This document shows positions 11,208 through 17,868 of a stretch of DNA of 17,868 nt, one piece after another. This DNA comes from an uncultured beta proteobacterium (lineage in GTDB: Bacteria; Pseudomonadota; Gammaproteobacteria; Burkholderiales; Rhodocyclaceae). The stretch is from NCBI GenBank assembly GCA_903917505.1, contig CAIXAY010000199.1, forward strand, positions 1-17,868. Reading direction: 5' to 3'. The notes beneath the pieces are model-generated. The model saw nothing but the letters and a program-made list of their open reading frames with translations, was not told the DNA's origin and did no database searches. The position numbers and the translations under genes were made by a program. The first letter of the stretch is position 1. Every line of letters starts with the position of its first letter.

Positions 11208-11930
11208 ATGCCGCTCTCCCGTCGCAGCGCGCTCACTGTCCTCGCGGCGCTCGGTGCATTACCCTTCGCCCCGCTGATGGCGCGCGCAACTCAACCCATG
11301 CGCATCGGCGTCATCGGCGCCGGCTCGCTCGGCGGCACCGTCGGCAGGCTCTGGGTGCAGGCCGGGCACGAGGTGTTCTTTGCATCGCGCCAACCCGAGG
11401 AACTCATCCCCATGGTCCGCGAACTCGGCCCGCGCGCCTCGTCGGGCACGGCGCGCCAGGCAGCCGAATTCGGCGATGTCCTGCTGTTCGCCGTGCCCTA
11501 CGACGCGCTGCCGCAGCTCGGCCGCGAGCTGCAGCCGGCGCTGCGCGGCAAGGTTGTGCTCGACGCCTGCAACGACGCGCCGGGCAGCGACAACGCCCTG
11601 GCGCGCGAGGCCGCGCTCAACGGCTTCGGCGAGACTTCGGCGAAATACCTGCCGGGCACGCGGCTGGTGCGCGCCTTCAGCGCCGTCGACGCGACGGCGA
11701 TCGCCGCATCGGCGCGCCGGCAGAACGCCAAGCTCGGCGTTCCCATCGCCGGCGACGATGCCGAGGCGCTCGCGCTTGCCGCGCAGCTCGTTCGCGATGC
11801 CGGCAGCGAACCGGTGCCGGTCGGCAAGCTGGCCGCGGCGCGCACCTTCCAGCGCGGCGGACCGGGCTTCCGCGCCAACGTGACGGCGGCGGAATTGCGT
11901 CGCCTGCTCGGCCTGCCCGAAGCGAAGTAA
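11208..11930 (+). CDS. exported NADP-binding oxidoreductase (F420-dependent NADP reductase-like, COG2085 type) with Tat-like signal
   Basis: The 240-residue product begins with a twin-arginine-like leader, SRRSALTV at residues 4-11, a hydrophobic stretch and Ala-x-Ala (MARA). Then comes a Rossmann fold, MRIGVIGAGSLGGTVGR (31-47), as in F420-dependent NADP reductases and NADP-binding 6-phosphogluconate-type domains. FAVPYDALPQL and KVVLDACND follow. Export of a dinucleotide-binding protein would need the Tat route, because the cofactor must be bound before transport, and the leader fits this. F420 use itself is not shown by the sequence. The ATG at 11208 was chosen because it includes the leader; an internal ATG (residue 31) would give a cytoplasmic form. 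No clear ribosome-binding site precedes it. Confidence 0.78.
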   Translation: MPLSRRSALTVLAALGALPFAPLMARATQPMRIGVIGAGSLGGTVGRLWVQAGHEVFFASRQPEELIPMVRELGPRASSGTARQAAEFGDVLLFAVPYDALPQLGRELQPALRGKVVLDACNDAPGSDNALAREAALNGFGETSAKYLPGTRLVRAFSAVDATAIAASARRQNAKLGVPIAGDDAEALALAAQLVRDAGSEPVPVGKLAAARTFQRGGPGFRANVTAAELRRLLGLPEAK

Positions 11931-11998
11931 AGGTCAGGCCAATCGATCAATGCCTGCGGCCTACCGGTCGCGGCGTGAAATGACAAGGAGATGGAAAC

Positions 11999-12415
11999 AT
12001 GGAAATCAAACTGAACGGCACACAAACATCCGCGCCAGGACCGGACAATTACTTCAGCGGCCGGGTCCGCGTCGATCCGTTGTTCGACGCGCCCGATCCG
12101 GCGCGCGTGCTGGGCGCCTATGTGACCTTCGAGCCCGGCGCGCGAACCGCCTGGCACACCCATCCGCTCGGCCAGACGCTGATCGTGACGGCCGGCTGCG
12201 GCCGGGTGCAGCGCTGGGGCGGCTCGGTTCGTGAAATCCGTCCGGGCGACGTCGTCTGGATCCCGCCCGGCGAGAAGCACTGGCACGGCGCCGCGGAAAG
12301 CACGGCGATGACCCACCTCGCCATCGTCGAAAAACTCGACGGCAAGAGCGCCGACTGGCTCGAGAAAGTCAGCGATGAGGAGTATCGACAAACGGATGCG
12401 CAGCATGAGCTATAA
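11999..12415 (+). CDS. cupin of the bacterial hydroxynitrile lyase type (GtHNL-like)
   Basis: The 138-residue single-domain cupin has no signal peptide and follows an AAGGAG site. It aligns without gaps, as I recall it, with the manganese-dependent (R)-hydroxynitrile lyase of Granulicella tundricola. The metal ligands fall at the same numbers: His53, His55, Gln59 and His94. [16 protein letters not shown] and KHWHGAA are conserved, as are Ala40 and Val42 beside the active site; position 110 is Val where GtHNL has Gln. GtHNL cleaves cyanohydrins to aldehyde and HCN in vitro; the natural substrate of these cupins is unknown. It is a paralogue of the exported cupin at 8143 and overlaps the SDR gene by 11 bases. 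The tail after EEYRQ is a short extension. Confidence 0.9.
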   Translation: MEIKLNGTQTSAPGPDNYFSGRVRVDPLFDAPDPARVLGAYVTFEPGARTAWHTHPLGQTLIVTAGCGRVQRWGGSVREIRPGDVVWIPPGEKHWHGAAESTAMTHLAIVEKLDGKSADWLEKVSDEEYRQTDAQHEL

Positions 12416-13151
12416 CATCGAAGGCAAGGTCGTCGTCATCACCGGCGCGAGCAGCGGGCTGGGCGAAGCGACGGCGCGACTGCTCTCGGCGAACGGCGCG
12501 ACCGTCGTGCTCGGCGCGCGGCGCGTCGCGCGCATAGCCGCGCTGGCCAAGGAATTGAACGATGCCGGCGGCAAGGCCCTGGCCGTGGCCACCGACGTCA
12601 CGGACAGCGAGCAGGTCAGGAAACTCGTCGAGGCCGCCGTGCAAACTTACGGCCGCATCGACGTGATGATCAACAACGCCGGCCTGATGTCGCATTCGCC
12701 GCTCGAGCGCCTGAAAATCGACGACTGGAACCGCACCATCGACGTGAACATCAAGGGCGTGCTCTACGGCATCGCCGCCGCGCTGCCCTACATGAAGCAG
12801 CAGAAAGCCGGACACATCATCAATGTGTCTTCGGTGGCCGGCCACAAGGTCGGCGTCGGCAACGCCGTCTATGCGGCAACCAAGCACGCCGTGCTGGCGC
12901 TGTCGGAAGGTTTGCGGCAGGAGGTGAAGCCCTACAAGCTGCGCACCACCGTGATCTCGCCGGGCGCCGTCGACACCGAACTGCCGGCCAGCGCCACCGA
13001 GCCCGACGTCGCCGAGAACATGCGCAAGTTCTACGCCGAATATGCGATCCCCGCCGAATCCTTCGCGCGCGCCGTGGCTTTCGCCATGAGCCAGCCGGAC
13101 GAGGTCGACGTCAACGAGATCCTCTTTCGGCCGACGCGCCAGAACCTGTAA
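12405..13151 (+). CDS. SDR-family NAD(P)-dependent oxidoreductase
   Basis: The 248-residue product is a classical short-chain dehydrogenase. The cofactor motif TGASSGLG is at 13-20, with Arg39/Arg40 after the second strand suggesting NADP(H). NNAG is at 90-93, and the catalytic residues are Asn115, Ser143, Tyr156 and Lys160. The C-terminal half reads [14 protein letters not shown] and ends FRPTRQNL, as in a widespread group of uncharacterised SDRs. The start at 12405 gives the family N-terminus MSYNIEGK; an in-frame ATG nine bases earlier (12396) is better placed relative to the AGGAG at 12378-12382 and cannot be excluded. It overlaps the cupin gene end and closes the LysR-adjacent cluster. 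Confidence 0.94.
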   Translation: MSYNIEGKVVVITGASSGLGEATARLLSANGATVVLGARRVARIAALAKELNDAGGKALAVATDVTDSEQVRKLVEAAVQTYGRIDVMINNAGLMSHSPLERLKIDDWNRTIDVNIKGVLYGIAAALPYMKQQKAGHIINVSSVAGHKVGVGNAVYAATKHAVLALSEGLRQEVKPYKLRTTVISPGAVDTELPASATEPDVAENMRKFYAEYAIPAESFARAVAFAMSQPDEVDVNEILFRPTRQNL

Positions 13152-13238
13152 GGACAAGCCCCCGATGCCTCTTGCGCATGGCGCACCCGAATCGCGGCGC
13201 GCTGCGGCGCTGGGGGAGCACGTAGCGAGTTGAAGTGC

Positions 13239-13267
13239 TTGCCGGCCCTTTCCATCGCCATTAGACT
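13239..13267 (+). promoter_or_regulatory. candidate sigma-70 promoter for the MFS gene
   Basis: TTGCCG (13239-13244), a 17-base spacer and TAGACT (13262-13267) each match four of six consensus bases at optimal spacing. It lies in the 220-base gap before the MFS gene, leaving a leader of about 100 bases. This is the best match I saw; function is inferred. Confidence 0.3.
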
Positions 13268-13371
13268 CGAATCCGGAAATCGGCGAGAGACAGGATTATC
13301 TTCAGCCATGTCCGAGAGCGGCCGTGCGCAGCATATGGCCGTCTTATCGTTGAACCCATCGGCGCCAGCGC

Positions 13372-14637
13372 ATGATCTTTCGCTTTTCACTCTATGGCTT
13401 TCTGAAGAACCAGCGTTACTTCGAGCCGTTCATGATGCTGTTTCTGCTCGGCGGCGGGAATTCCTTCGCCTCGGTTGGCCTGCTGATCGGCTTTCGCGAA
13501 TTCTGCATCAACGCCACGAACATTCCCGCCGGGGCGATTGCGGACCTGTATGGCCGCCGCCGCTGCATGCTGGTGTCTTATCTGGCTTACATGATCGCGT
13601 TTCTGTGCTTCGGCCTGTGCCCGAATCGACTTCTTTACCTGTTCATTGCCGTCTTCTTCTTTGGCATTGGCGAAGCCTTCCGCGAAGGCACGCACAAGTC
13701 GATGATCTTCACCTGGTTGCGGCTTAACGGCAGGATGGAAGAGAAGACCAGGGTCTATGGCTACACCCGCTCCTGGTCGAAAATCGGGTCCGCCGTTTCC
13801 ATCCCGATCGCGACGGCCATCGCCTACTACACCAACAATCTGAATGCGCTGTTTCTGGCAGCGCTGATCCCGTACAGCATCGGCTTCATCTCGCTCTTTA
13901 CCTACCCGAAGGAGCTTGACGGGCGCCCCGAGGGCGAAGCCAGCGTCAAGCGGGTCTTTGTGCACATGTGGCAGACCCTGCGCGACTCCGCAAGGATTTC
14001 CGGGCTGCGCCGCCTGATGGTTGAATCCATGGGTTTCGAGGGCTTCTTCGATGTCATCAAGGATTACATCCAGCCGATGCTCAAGACCATGGTTCTGGGA
14101 ATTCCCCTGCTGCTGGCGCTCGGCGACGACAAGCGCGGCACCCTGCTGATCGGCGCGGTGTATTTTGTTTTCCATCTGGGTTCGGCGTGGTCGAGCCGCA
14201 AGGCGCACCGCCTGAGCACCCGTTTTGGCGGCGAGGATTCCGCCAGCCGTTTCATGTGGCGGTGCATGACGCTGATTTATCTGGCCATGCTGCCCTGCCT
14301 TGCGCTGGAGTTCTATTACCCGGTGGTCGCCCTGTTCTTCCTGCTGTTCCTGATGCAGAGCGCCTGGCGCCCGCTGCTGATCAGCCGTTTTGACGCCTAT
14401 TCGCCCGAGACGCATGGCACCAGCATCCTCTCGGTTGAAAGCCAGTCACAGGCCTTCGCGAAAATGCTCTTCGCACCGGCGCTCGGACTCCTTGTCGACC
14501 TGGTCGCGCGCATCGGTCCGGGCAGCGGCGGAAAATTCTGGCCCGTTGCCGCGGCGGGTGTTTCGATCAGCCTGTACATGGTGCTCAGCGCTGCTTCCGT
14601 TCGCGCTAATCACGGCGCCGTTCGGCCGTTACAGTGA
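13372..14637 (+). CDS. MFS transporter
   Basis: The 421-residue product is a polytopic membrane protein with about ten to twelve hydrophobic segments, among them 20-40, 66-83, 86-101, two after residue 140 and several from 290 on. The loop GAIADLYGRRRCML (54-67) is the MFS motif A between helices 2 and 3, in a slightly divergent form. The conserved GEAFREGTHKSMIF (100-113) and GYTRSWSKIGSA are typical of an uncharacterised MFS subgroup; the substrate is unknown. The ATG at 13372 has a weak ribosome-binding site. Its wobble positions look less G+C-rich than those of its neighbours, which may reflect hydrophobic codon demand or separate origin. It is 220 bases from the SDR gene and probably a separate transcription unit. 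Confidence 0.85.
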   Translation: MIFRFSLYGFLKNQRYFEPFMMLFLLGGGNSFASVGLLIGFREFCINATNIPAGAIADLYGRRRCMLVSYLAYMIAFLCFGLCPNRLLYLFIAVFFFGIGEAFREGTHKSMIFTWLRLNGRMEEKTRVYGYTRSWSKIGSAVSIPIATAIAYYTNNLNALFLAALIPYSIGFISLFTYPKELDGRPEGEASVKRVFVHMWQTLRDSARISGLRRLMVESMGFEGFFDVIKDYIQPMLKTMVLGIPLLLALGDDKRGTLLIGAVYFVFHLGSAWSSRKAHRLSTRFGGEDSASRFMWRCMTLIYLAMLPCLALEFYYPVVALFFLLFLMQSAWRPLLISRFDAYSPETHGTSILSVESQSQAFAKMLFAPALGLLVDLVARIGPGSGGKFWPVAAAGVSISLYMVLSAASVRANHGAVRPLQ

Positions 14638-14661
14638 AAGGTTTGAACTGGGGAACTGGAG

Positions 14662-14853
14662 ATGAACGAACGTTTTTTCGTCGTCTGCAAAAATGAAGAC
14701 GGCACGATGGTATTTGCCACGCACGGCTATTTCACGACGCGCCAGGCGGCGGAAAGTTATGCCCGGATCGTGGCGCGCAAACGCAGCGCCCTTGTCGTGA
14801 CCGCGACCGAGGAGTTCTACAAGAAAGAGTCGGTGCAGGCCTGCGGATCATGA
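14662..14853 (+). CDS. small hypothetical protein (63 aa)
   Basis: The 63-residue product (start MNERFFVVCKNEDG) is not one I recognise. It looks soluble: mixed strand-helix content, with FFVVCK and ALVVTATEEFY as likely strands around a basic helix AAESYARIVARKR, two cysteines and no signal peptide. A GGGG tract eight bases before the ATG can serve as Shine-Dalgarno. It begins 24 bases after the MFS gene on the same strand, so co-transcription is likely. The coherent amphipathic pattern and G/C-rich third positions suggest real coding. No function is proposed. Confidence 0.6.
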   Translation: MNERFFVVCKNEDGTMVFATHGYFTTRQAAESYARIVARKRSALVVTATEEFYKKESVQACGS

Positions 14854-15183
14854 TTTCGCGGCCAGGTAAATTGACCGCCTGGGTCTTACGGCACCAAAAA
14901 AAATCCCGCGCCGGTTTGGGCGCGGGATTAAAGATTCCATCTTTGCGATGGATCAGGGAGGGTCAAACATTGCTTAGCGGGGGACGCTGAAGCAACAGAC
15001 GCATCGTACGGTTTCGCCCGCGACGCGTCTGTTGCGCGTATTGGCGATTTGCGTAACCGTTTGTAGCCGACTTGCTTGAAAGGCTCCGGCGCTGAACGAA
15101 TGGCGCCGGGAAAAATGATCGGAAAGAAAAGAAACGTCGACTAGTTCCTCCTTTCGCAGCGCCGTGCTCACTAGACTGGCGGC
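14854..15183. other. 330-base non-coding stretch with four hairpins; possible leftward small RNA
   Basis: No convincing gene lies here on either strand. It holds four inverted repeats: 14902-14929 (11-bp perfect stem, terminator), 14933-14954 (CCATC/GATGG core with GAT/ATC flanks), 14992-15035 (GCAACAGACGC paired with GCGTCTGTTGC, plus an inner TCG/CGA) and 15086-15109 (CCGGCGC/GCGCCGG). All lie upstream of the terminator when read leftward, as expected of a structured RNA of about 200-250 bases ending near 14896. I found no convincing leftward promoter, and the RNA matches no family I know. A long untranslated region or protein-binding palindromes are alternatives. Confidence 0.35.
14896..14929 (-). 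terminator. strong rho-independent terminator, leftward
   Basis: AATCCCGCGCC (14902-14912) and GGCGCGGGATT (14919-14929) form a perfect 11-bp stem with a six-base loop. On the minus strand it is followed by eight T residues, two of them within the stem. On the plus strand no T-tract follows, so it acts mainly on leftward transcripts, either a local small RNA or read-through from alaS. Confidence 0.8.
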
Positions 15184-15423
15184 ATGGCCAAAAAAATCCC
15201 TCTTTCGACTCCGGAAATCAATCGGCTCAGAGCCGCCGCCGCCCTGATTCCCATCATCGAGTCCGGCCTCGCCGATGCGCGGCTTTCGACCGAACGGGCG
15301 GCGCTCATGGCCTCTTTCTGCGAGTGGGCCGTGGAGAGCCCGTTTCGCGACCCGGTCGCGGCCAAGCTGGCGGAACACATCGGGACCGGATTGCAGCGCA
15401 TCAAAGCCGTCATGGCTTGTTGA
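15184..15423 (+). CDS. small hypothetical protein (79 aa)
   Basis: I do not recognise this 79-residue product. It starts MAKKIPLSTPEINRLRAAAA and appears almost wholly helical, with two cysteines (one at the very C-terminus, VMAC), no membrane segment and no signal peptide. Third codon positions are G/C-rich as in the neighbouring genes, which supports real coding. The upstream region has only a weak GGCGG near the ATG, and a CTAGT...ACTAG inverted repeat spans 15141-15174. It stands alone between the hairpin-rich stretch and convergent alaS. Confidence 0.55.
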   Translation: MAKKIPLSTPEINRLRAAAALIPIIESGLADARLSTERAALMASFCEWAVESPFRDPVAAKLAEHIGTGLQRIKAVMAC

Positions 15424-15475
15424 TACCCGCCGTCAATGTCGCGGCTCACTTTGCTGCATCGCTTACCTGCGCGCT

Positions 15476-15508
15476 CAGGAACGGAAATCCAAACCGCTGC
15501 CGTTCCTG
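15476..15508. terminator. possible bidirectional hairpin terminator between the small gene and alaS
   Basis: CAGGAACGG (15476-15484) and CCGTTCCTG (15500-15508) form a 9-bp perfect stem with a 15-base loop, in the gap between two convergent genes. On the plus strand ATCTTCTTC follows, only moderately T-rich; on the minus strand no T-tract follows. The long loop makes it a weak call. Confidence 0.35.
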
Positions 15509-15551
15509 ATCTTCTTCGCGCGCTGCCCGCTTGCGCGGTCGTACAGGCAGA

Positions 15552-17868
15552 TCACAAGCGCTGTTCGACCCAGGCTCGAACCGAGGCCAGCGCCGCCGGC
15601 AGCTTGGCCGGTTCGCTGCCGCCGGCCTGGGCCATGTCGGCACGGCCGCCGCCCTTGCCGCCGACCTGCTGGGCGACGAAGTTGACGAGTTCGCCGGCCT
15701 TGACCTTGGCGGTCAGGTCGGCGGTGACGCCGGCGATCAGCGTGACCTTGCCGCCCTCGACGCTGGCCAGCACGATGGCCGCCGACTTGAGCTTGTCGCG
15801 CAGCTTGTCCATGGTCTCGCGCAGCGCGTTGAGATCGGCGCCGTCGAGCTTGACCGCCAACACCTTCGCACCCTTGACGCCGAGCGCGCCGCTGGCCAGG
15901 TCGTCGCCTTGCGCCGACGCCAGTTTGCTCTTCAGCGCCGCGAGCTCGCGTTCGAGGTGACGCACCTGGTCGAGGATGGCGTTGACGCGGCCATGCACTT
16001 CGCCGGGCAGCACCTTGAGCGTCCCGGCGACGCCGCCGAGCGCGGTCTCCATGTCCTGCATGTAGCGCAGCGCGTTGTCGCCGGTCACCGCTTCGACGCG
16101 GCGCACGCCGGCCGCGACGCCACCCTCGGCGACGATGCTGAACACGCCGATGTCGCCGGTGCGCTTGACGTGCGTGCCGCCGCACAGCTCGCGTGACGAA
16201 CCGATGTCGATGACGCGCACCTCGTCGCCGTATTTCTCGCCGAACAACATCATCGCGCCGAGCTTCTGCGCTTCGGCGATCGGCATGACGCGATGCTGGC
16301 AATCGACGTTGGCCAGGATCTCGGCATTGACGAGGTTTTCGACGCGGCGGATTTCTTCGTCGGTCATCGGCTGGTTATGCACGAAGTCGAAGCGCGTCTT
16401 GTCCGGGTCGACCTGCGAGCCCTTCTGCTGCACGTGCGCACCGAGCACCTCGCGCAATGCCTTGTGCATCAGGTGGGTCGCCGAGTGGTTGCGCATGGTG
16501 CGGCGGCGCGCGACGAGATCGACCTTGGCCGTCACCGCATCGCCGACCTTCAGGCGGCCCGTCTTGAGCACACCCTGATGGCCAAATACGGTCGCCTGAA
16601 TCTTCTGCGTGTCCTCGACGGCGAAAATCCCCTGCGCCGACTGCAGCACGCCGCGGTCGCCGACCTGGCCGCCGGATTCGGCGTAGAACGGCGTGTCGTC
16701 GAGCACGACGACGCCCAGATCGCCTTCGCCGAGTTCGTCGACCGGGCTGCCTTCGCGGTAGAGCGCCAGCACCTTGCCTTTGAATTCGAGGCTGTCGTAG
16801 CCGTGGAAGGTCGTCGGCGCGCCGGCGTATTCGAGCGTGCTCGCCACCTTGAACTTGCCGGCCGCGCGCGCCTGTTCCTTCTGCCGGTTCATCGCTGCCT
16901 CGAAACCGGCGCTGTCGACGCCGACGCCGCGCTCGCGGCAGATGTCGGCGGTGAGGTCGAGCGGAAAGCCGAAGGTGTCGTGCAGCTTGAACGCCGTTTC
17001 ACCGTTGAACACGCCTTTGCCGTTCATCGCCGCGAGTTCGGCTTCGAGGATGGCCATGCCGTTTTCGATGGTCGCGAAGAAGCGCTCCTCTTCCTGGCGC
17101 AGCGTGTCGATGATGCGCTTCTCGCCGCTGACGATCTCGGGATAGGCGGCGCCCATTTCGGCGACGAGATCCGGCACTAGGCGATGGAAGAAGGCGGCGC
17201 GCGCGCCCAGCTTGTAGCCGTGGCGAATGGCGCGCCGGATGATGCGGCGCAGGACGTAGCCGCGCCCCTCGTTGCCGGGAATGACGCCGTCGGCGATCAG
17301 GAAGGAACAGGCGCGGATGTGGTCGGCGAGCACACGCAGCGAGGGGCTGGCCAGGTCGGCGCTGCTGGTCTCGCGCGCCGCGGCCTTGACCAGGCTCTGC
17401 AAGAGGTCGATGTCGTAGTTGCTGTTGACGTGCTGCAGCACCGCCGTGATGCGCTCCAGCCCCATGCCGGTATCGACCGAGGGCTTCGGCAGCCTGTGCA
17501 TGACGCCGGCATCATCGCGGTTGAACTGCATGAACACGTTGTTCCAGATCTCGATGTAGCGGTCGCCGTCTTCGTCGGGCGATCCGGGCGGGCCGCCGGG
17601 GATGTGCTCGCCGTGGTCGTAGAAGATCTCCGAACACGGGCCGCAGGGGCCGGTGTCGCCCATCATCCAGAAGTTGTCGGAAGCGTAGCGCACCCCCTTT
17701 TTGTCGCCGATGCGCACGATGCGCTCGCCCGGCAGGCCGATCGTCTTGTGCCAGATGTCATAGGCCTCGTCGTCCTCGGCATAGACGGTCACCCACAGCT
17801 TGTCGGCCGGCAGCTTGTAGACCTCGGTCAGGAGTTCCCAGGCGTATTTGATCGCGTCGAGCTTGAAG
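15552..17868 (-). CDS. alaS: alanyl-tRNA synthetase (5' end beyond the window)
   Basis: AlaRS charges tRNA-Ala and edits mischarged Ser and Gly. About 771 residues are visible; with a usual length near 875, the first ~100 (including class II motif 1) lie off the right edge. The frame continues unbroken to the edge through [19 protein letters not shown], so the GTG at 17792 is not the start. Visible parts in order: the catalytic core ([37 protein letters not shown]), the editing domain with zinc motifs HSATHLMH (around 16464-16487) and CGGTH (around 16170-16185), and the C-Ala domain with its glycine-rich [15 protein letters not shown] ending. It is convergent with the small gene at 15184. All expected residues appear intact. 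Confidence 0.97.
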   Translation of the reverse strand, partial: FKLDAIKYAWELLTEVYKLPADKLWVTVYAEDDEAYDIWHKTIGLPGERIVRIGDKKGVRYASDNFWMMGDTGPCGPCSEIFYDHGEHIPGGPPGSPDEDGDRYIEIWNNVFMQFNRDDAGVMHRLPKPSVDTGMGLERITAVLQHVNSNYDIDLLQSLVKAAARETSSADLASPSLRVLADHIRACSFLIADGVIPGNEGRGYVLRRIIRRAIRHGYKLGARAAFFHRLVPDLVAEMGAAYPEIVSGEKRIIDTLRQEEERFFATIENGMAILEAELAAMNGKGVFNGETAFKLHDTFGFPLDLTADICRERGVGVDSAGFEAAMNRQKEQARAAGKFKVASTLEYAGAPTTFHGYDSLEFKGKVLALYREGSPVDELGEGDLGVVVLDDTPFYAESGGQVGDRGVLQSAQGIFAVEDTQKIQATVFGHQGVLKTGRLKVGDAVTAKVDLVARRRTMRNHSATHLMHKALREVLGAHVQQKGSQVDPDKTRFDFVHNQPMTDEEIRRVENLVNAEILANVDCQHRVMPIAEAQKLGAMMLFGEKYGDEVRVIDIGSSRELCGGTHVKRTGDIGVFSIVAEGGVAAGVRRVEAVTGDNALRYMQDMETALGGVAGTLKVLPGEVHGRVNAILDQVRHLERELAALKSKLASAQGDDLASGALGVKGAKVLAVKLDGADLNALRETMDKLRDKLKSAAIVLASVEGGKVTLIAGVTADLTAKVKAGELVNFVAQQVGGKGGGRADMAQAGGSEPAKLPAALASVRAWVEQRL

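Noticed and set aside
15121..15150. AGGAGG on the minus strand near 15146 as a ribosome-binding site for a leftward gene
   Set aside because: No ATG, GTG or TTG with a sustained frame follows at suitable distance; the adjoining ACTAGT/GTCGAC restriction-like sequence appears to be chance.
14974..15378. Minus-strand frame of 134 codons across the hairpin region
   Set aside because: It runs through three inverted repeats and antisense to the 79-residue gene, has no ribosome-binding site at its start and no recognisable pattern.
15531..17180. Plus-strand open frames of 221 and 295 codons opposite alaS
   Set aside because: Both lie wholly within alaS on the opposite strand, have no domain-like pattern and reflect GC-rich codon shadows.

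Overview
The window is G+C-rich chromosomal DNA with dense, short-gapped genes. It most resembles a betaproteobacterium. The evidence is the gene set and order (rsmI / yraN / SIS isomerase / dolP-like lipoprotein / standalone hldC, plus pyrC and alaS) and the GC-ending codons. This is an inference from gene content; no marker RNA is present. I see no tRNA, rRNA, CRISPR array, insertion sequence or phage gene.

Left part (1-5995), core functions. On the minus strand lie the first codons of an exported protein cut by the window edge, pyrC (dihydroorotase), a secreted alpha/beta hydrolase, and rsmI (16S rRNA C1402 ribose methyltransferase), whose stop overlaps the hydrolase start. Sixteen bases from the rsmI start, a divergent plus-strand operon begins: yraN, an exported HIRAN-domain protein, a SIS-family phosphoheptose isomerase (gmhA-like, in the place of E. 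coli diaA), a dolP-like BON lipoprotein and hldC. The last three are joined by ATGA/GTGA overlaps. gmhA plus hldC points to ADP-heptose supply for LPS, and dolP to outer-membrane maintenance. A DsrE-family gene follows.

Middle part (6066-13151), accessory oxidoreductase cluster. A LysR regulator (minus) faces a plus-strand run: a zinc alcohol dehydrogenase broken by an in-frame TGA; an exported cupin fused to a carboxymuconolactone-decarboxylase (CMD) domain but split by one extra GCGCC unit; a lipoprotein alpha/beta hydrolase; an aldo/keto reductase; a Tat-signal NADP-binding protein; a second cupin with all metal ligands of the Granulicella tundricola hydroxynitrile lyase; and an SDR dehydrogenase. 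Together they look like carbonyl/cyanohydrin-type chemistry split between cytoplasm and periplasm; the substrate is unknown. The first two plus-strand genes each carry one disabling lesion while the rest are intact.

Right part (13152-17868). An MFS transporter and two small orphan genes flank a 330-base stretch holding four hairpins. One of these is a strong leftward rho-independent terminator, which makes a leftward small RNA possible. The window ends inside alaS (minus), whose first ~100 codons lie beyond the right edge.

Best candidates for new biology: the frameshifted cupin-CMD fusion beside an intact hydroxynitrile-lyase-type paralogue, the secreted HIRAN protein, the gmhA/diaA identity question, and the hairpin-rich leftward transcript near 14.9-15.1 kb.
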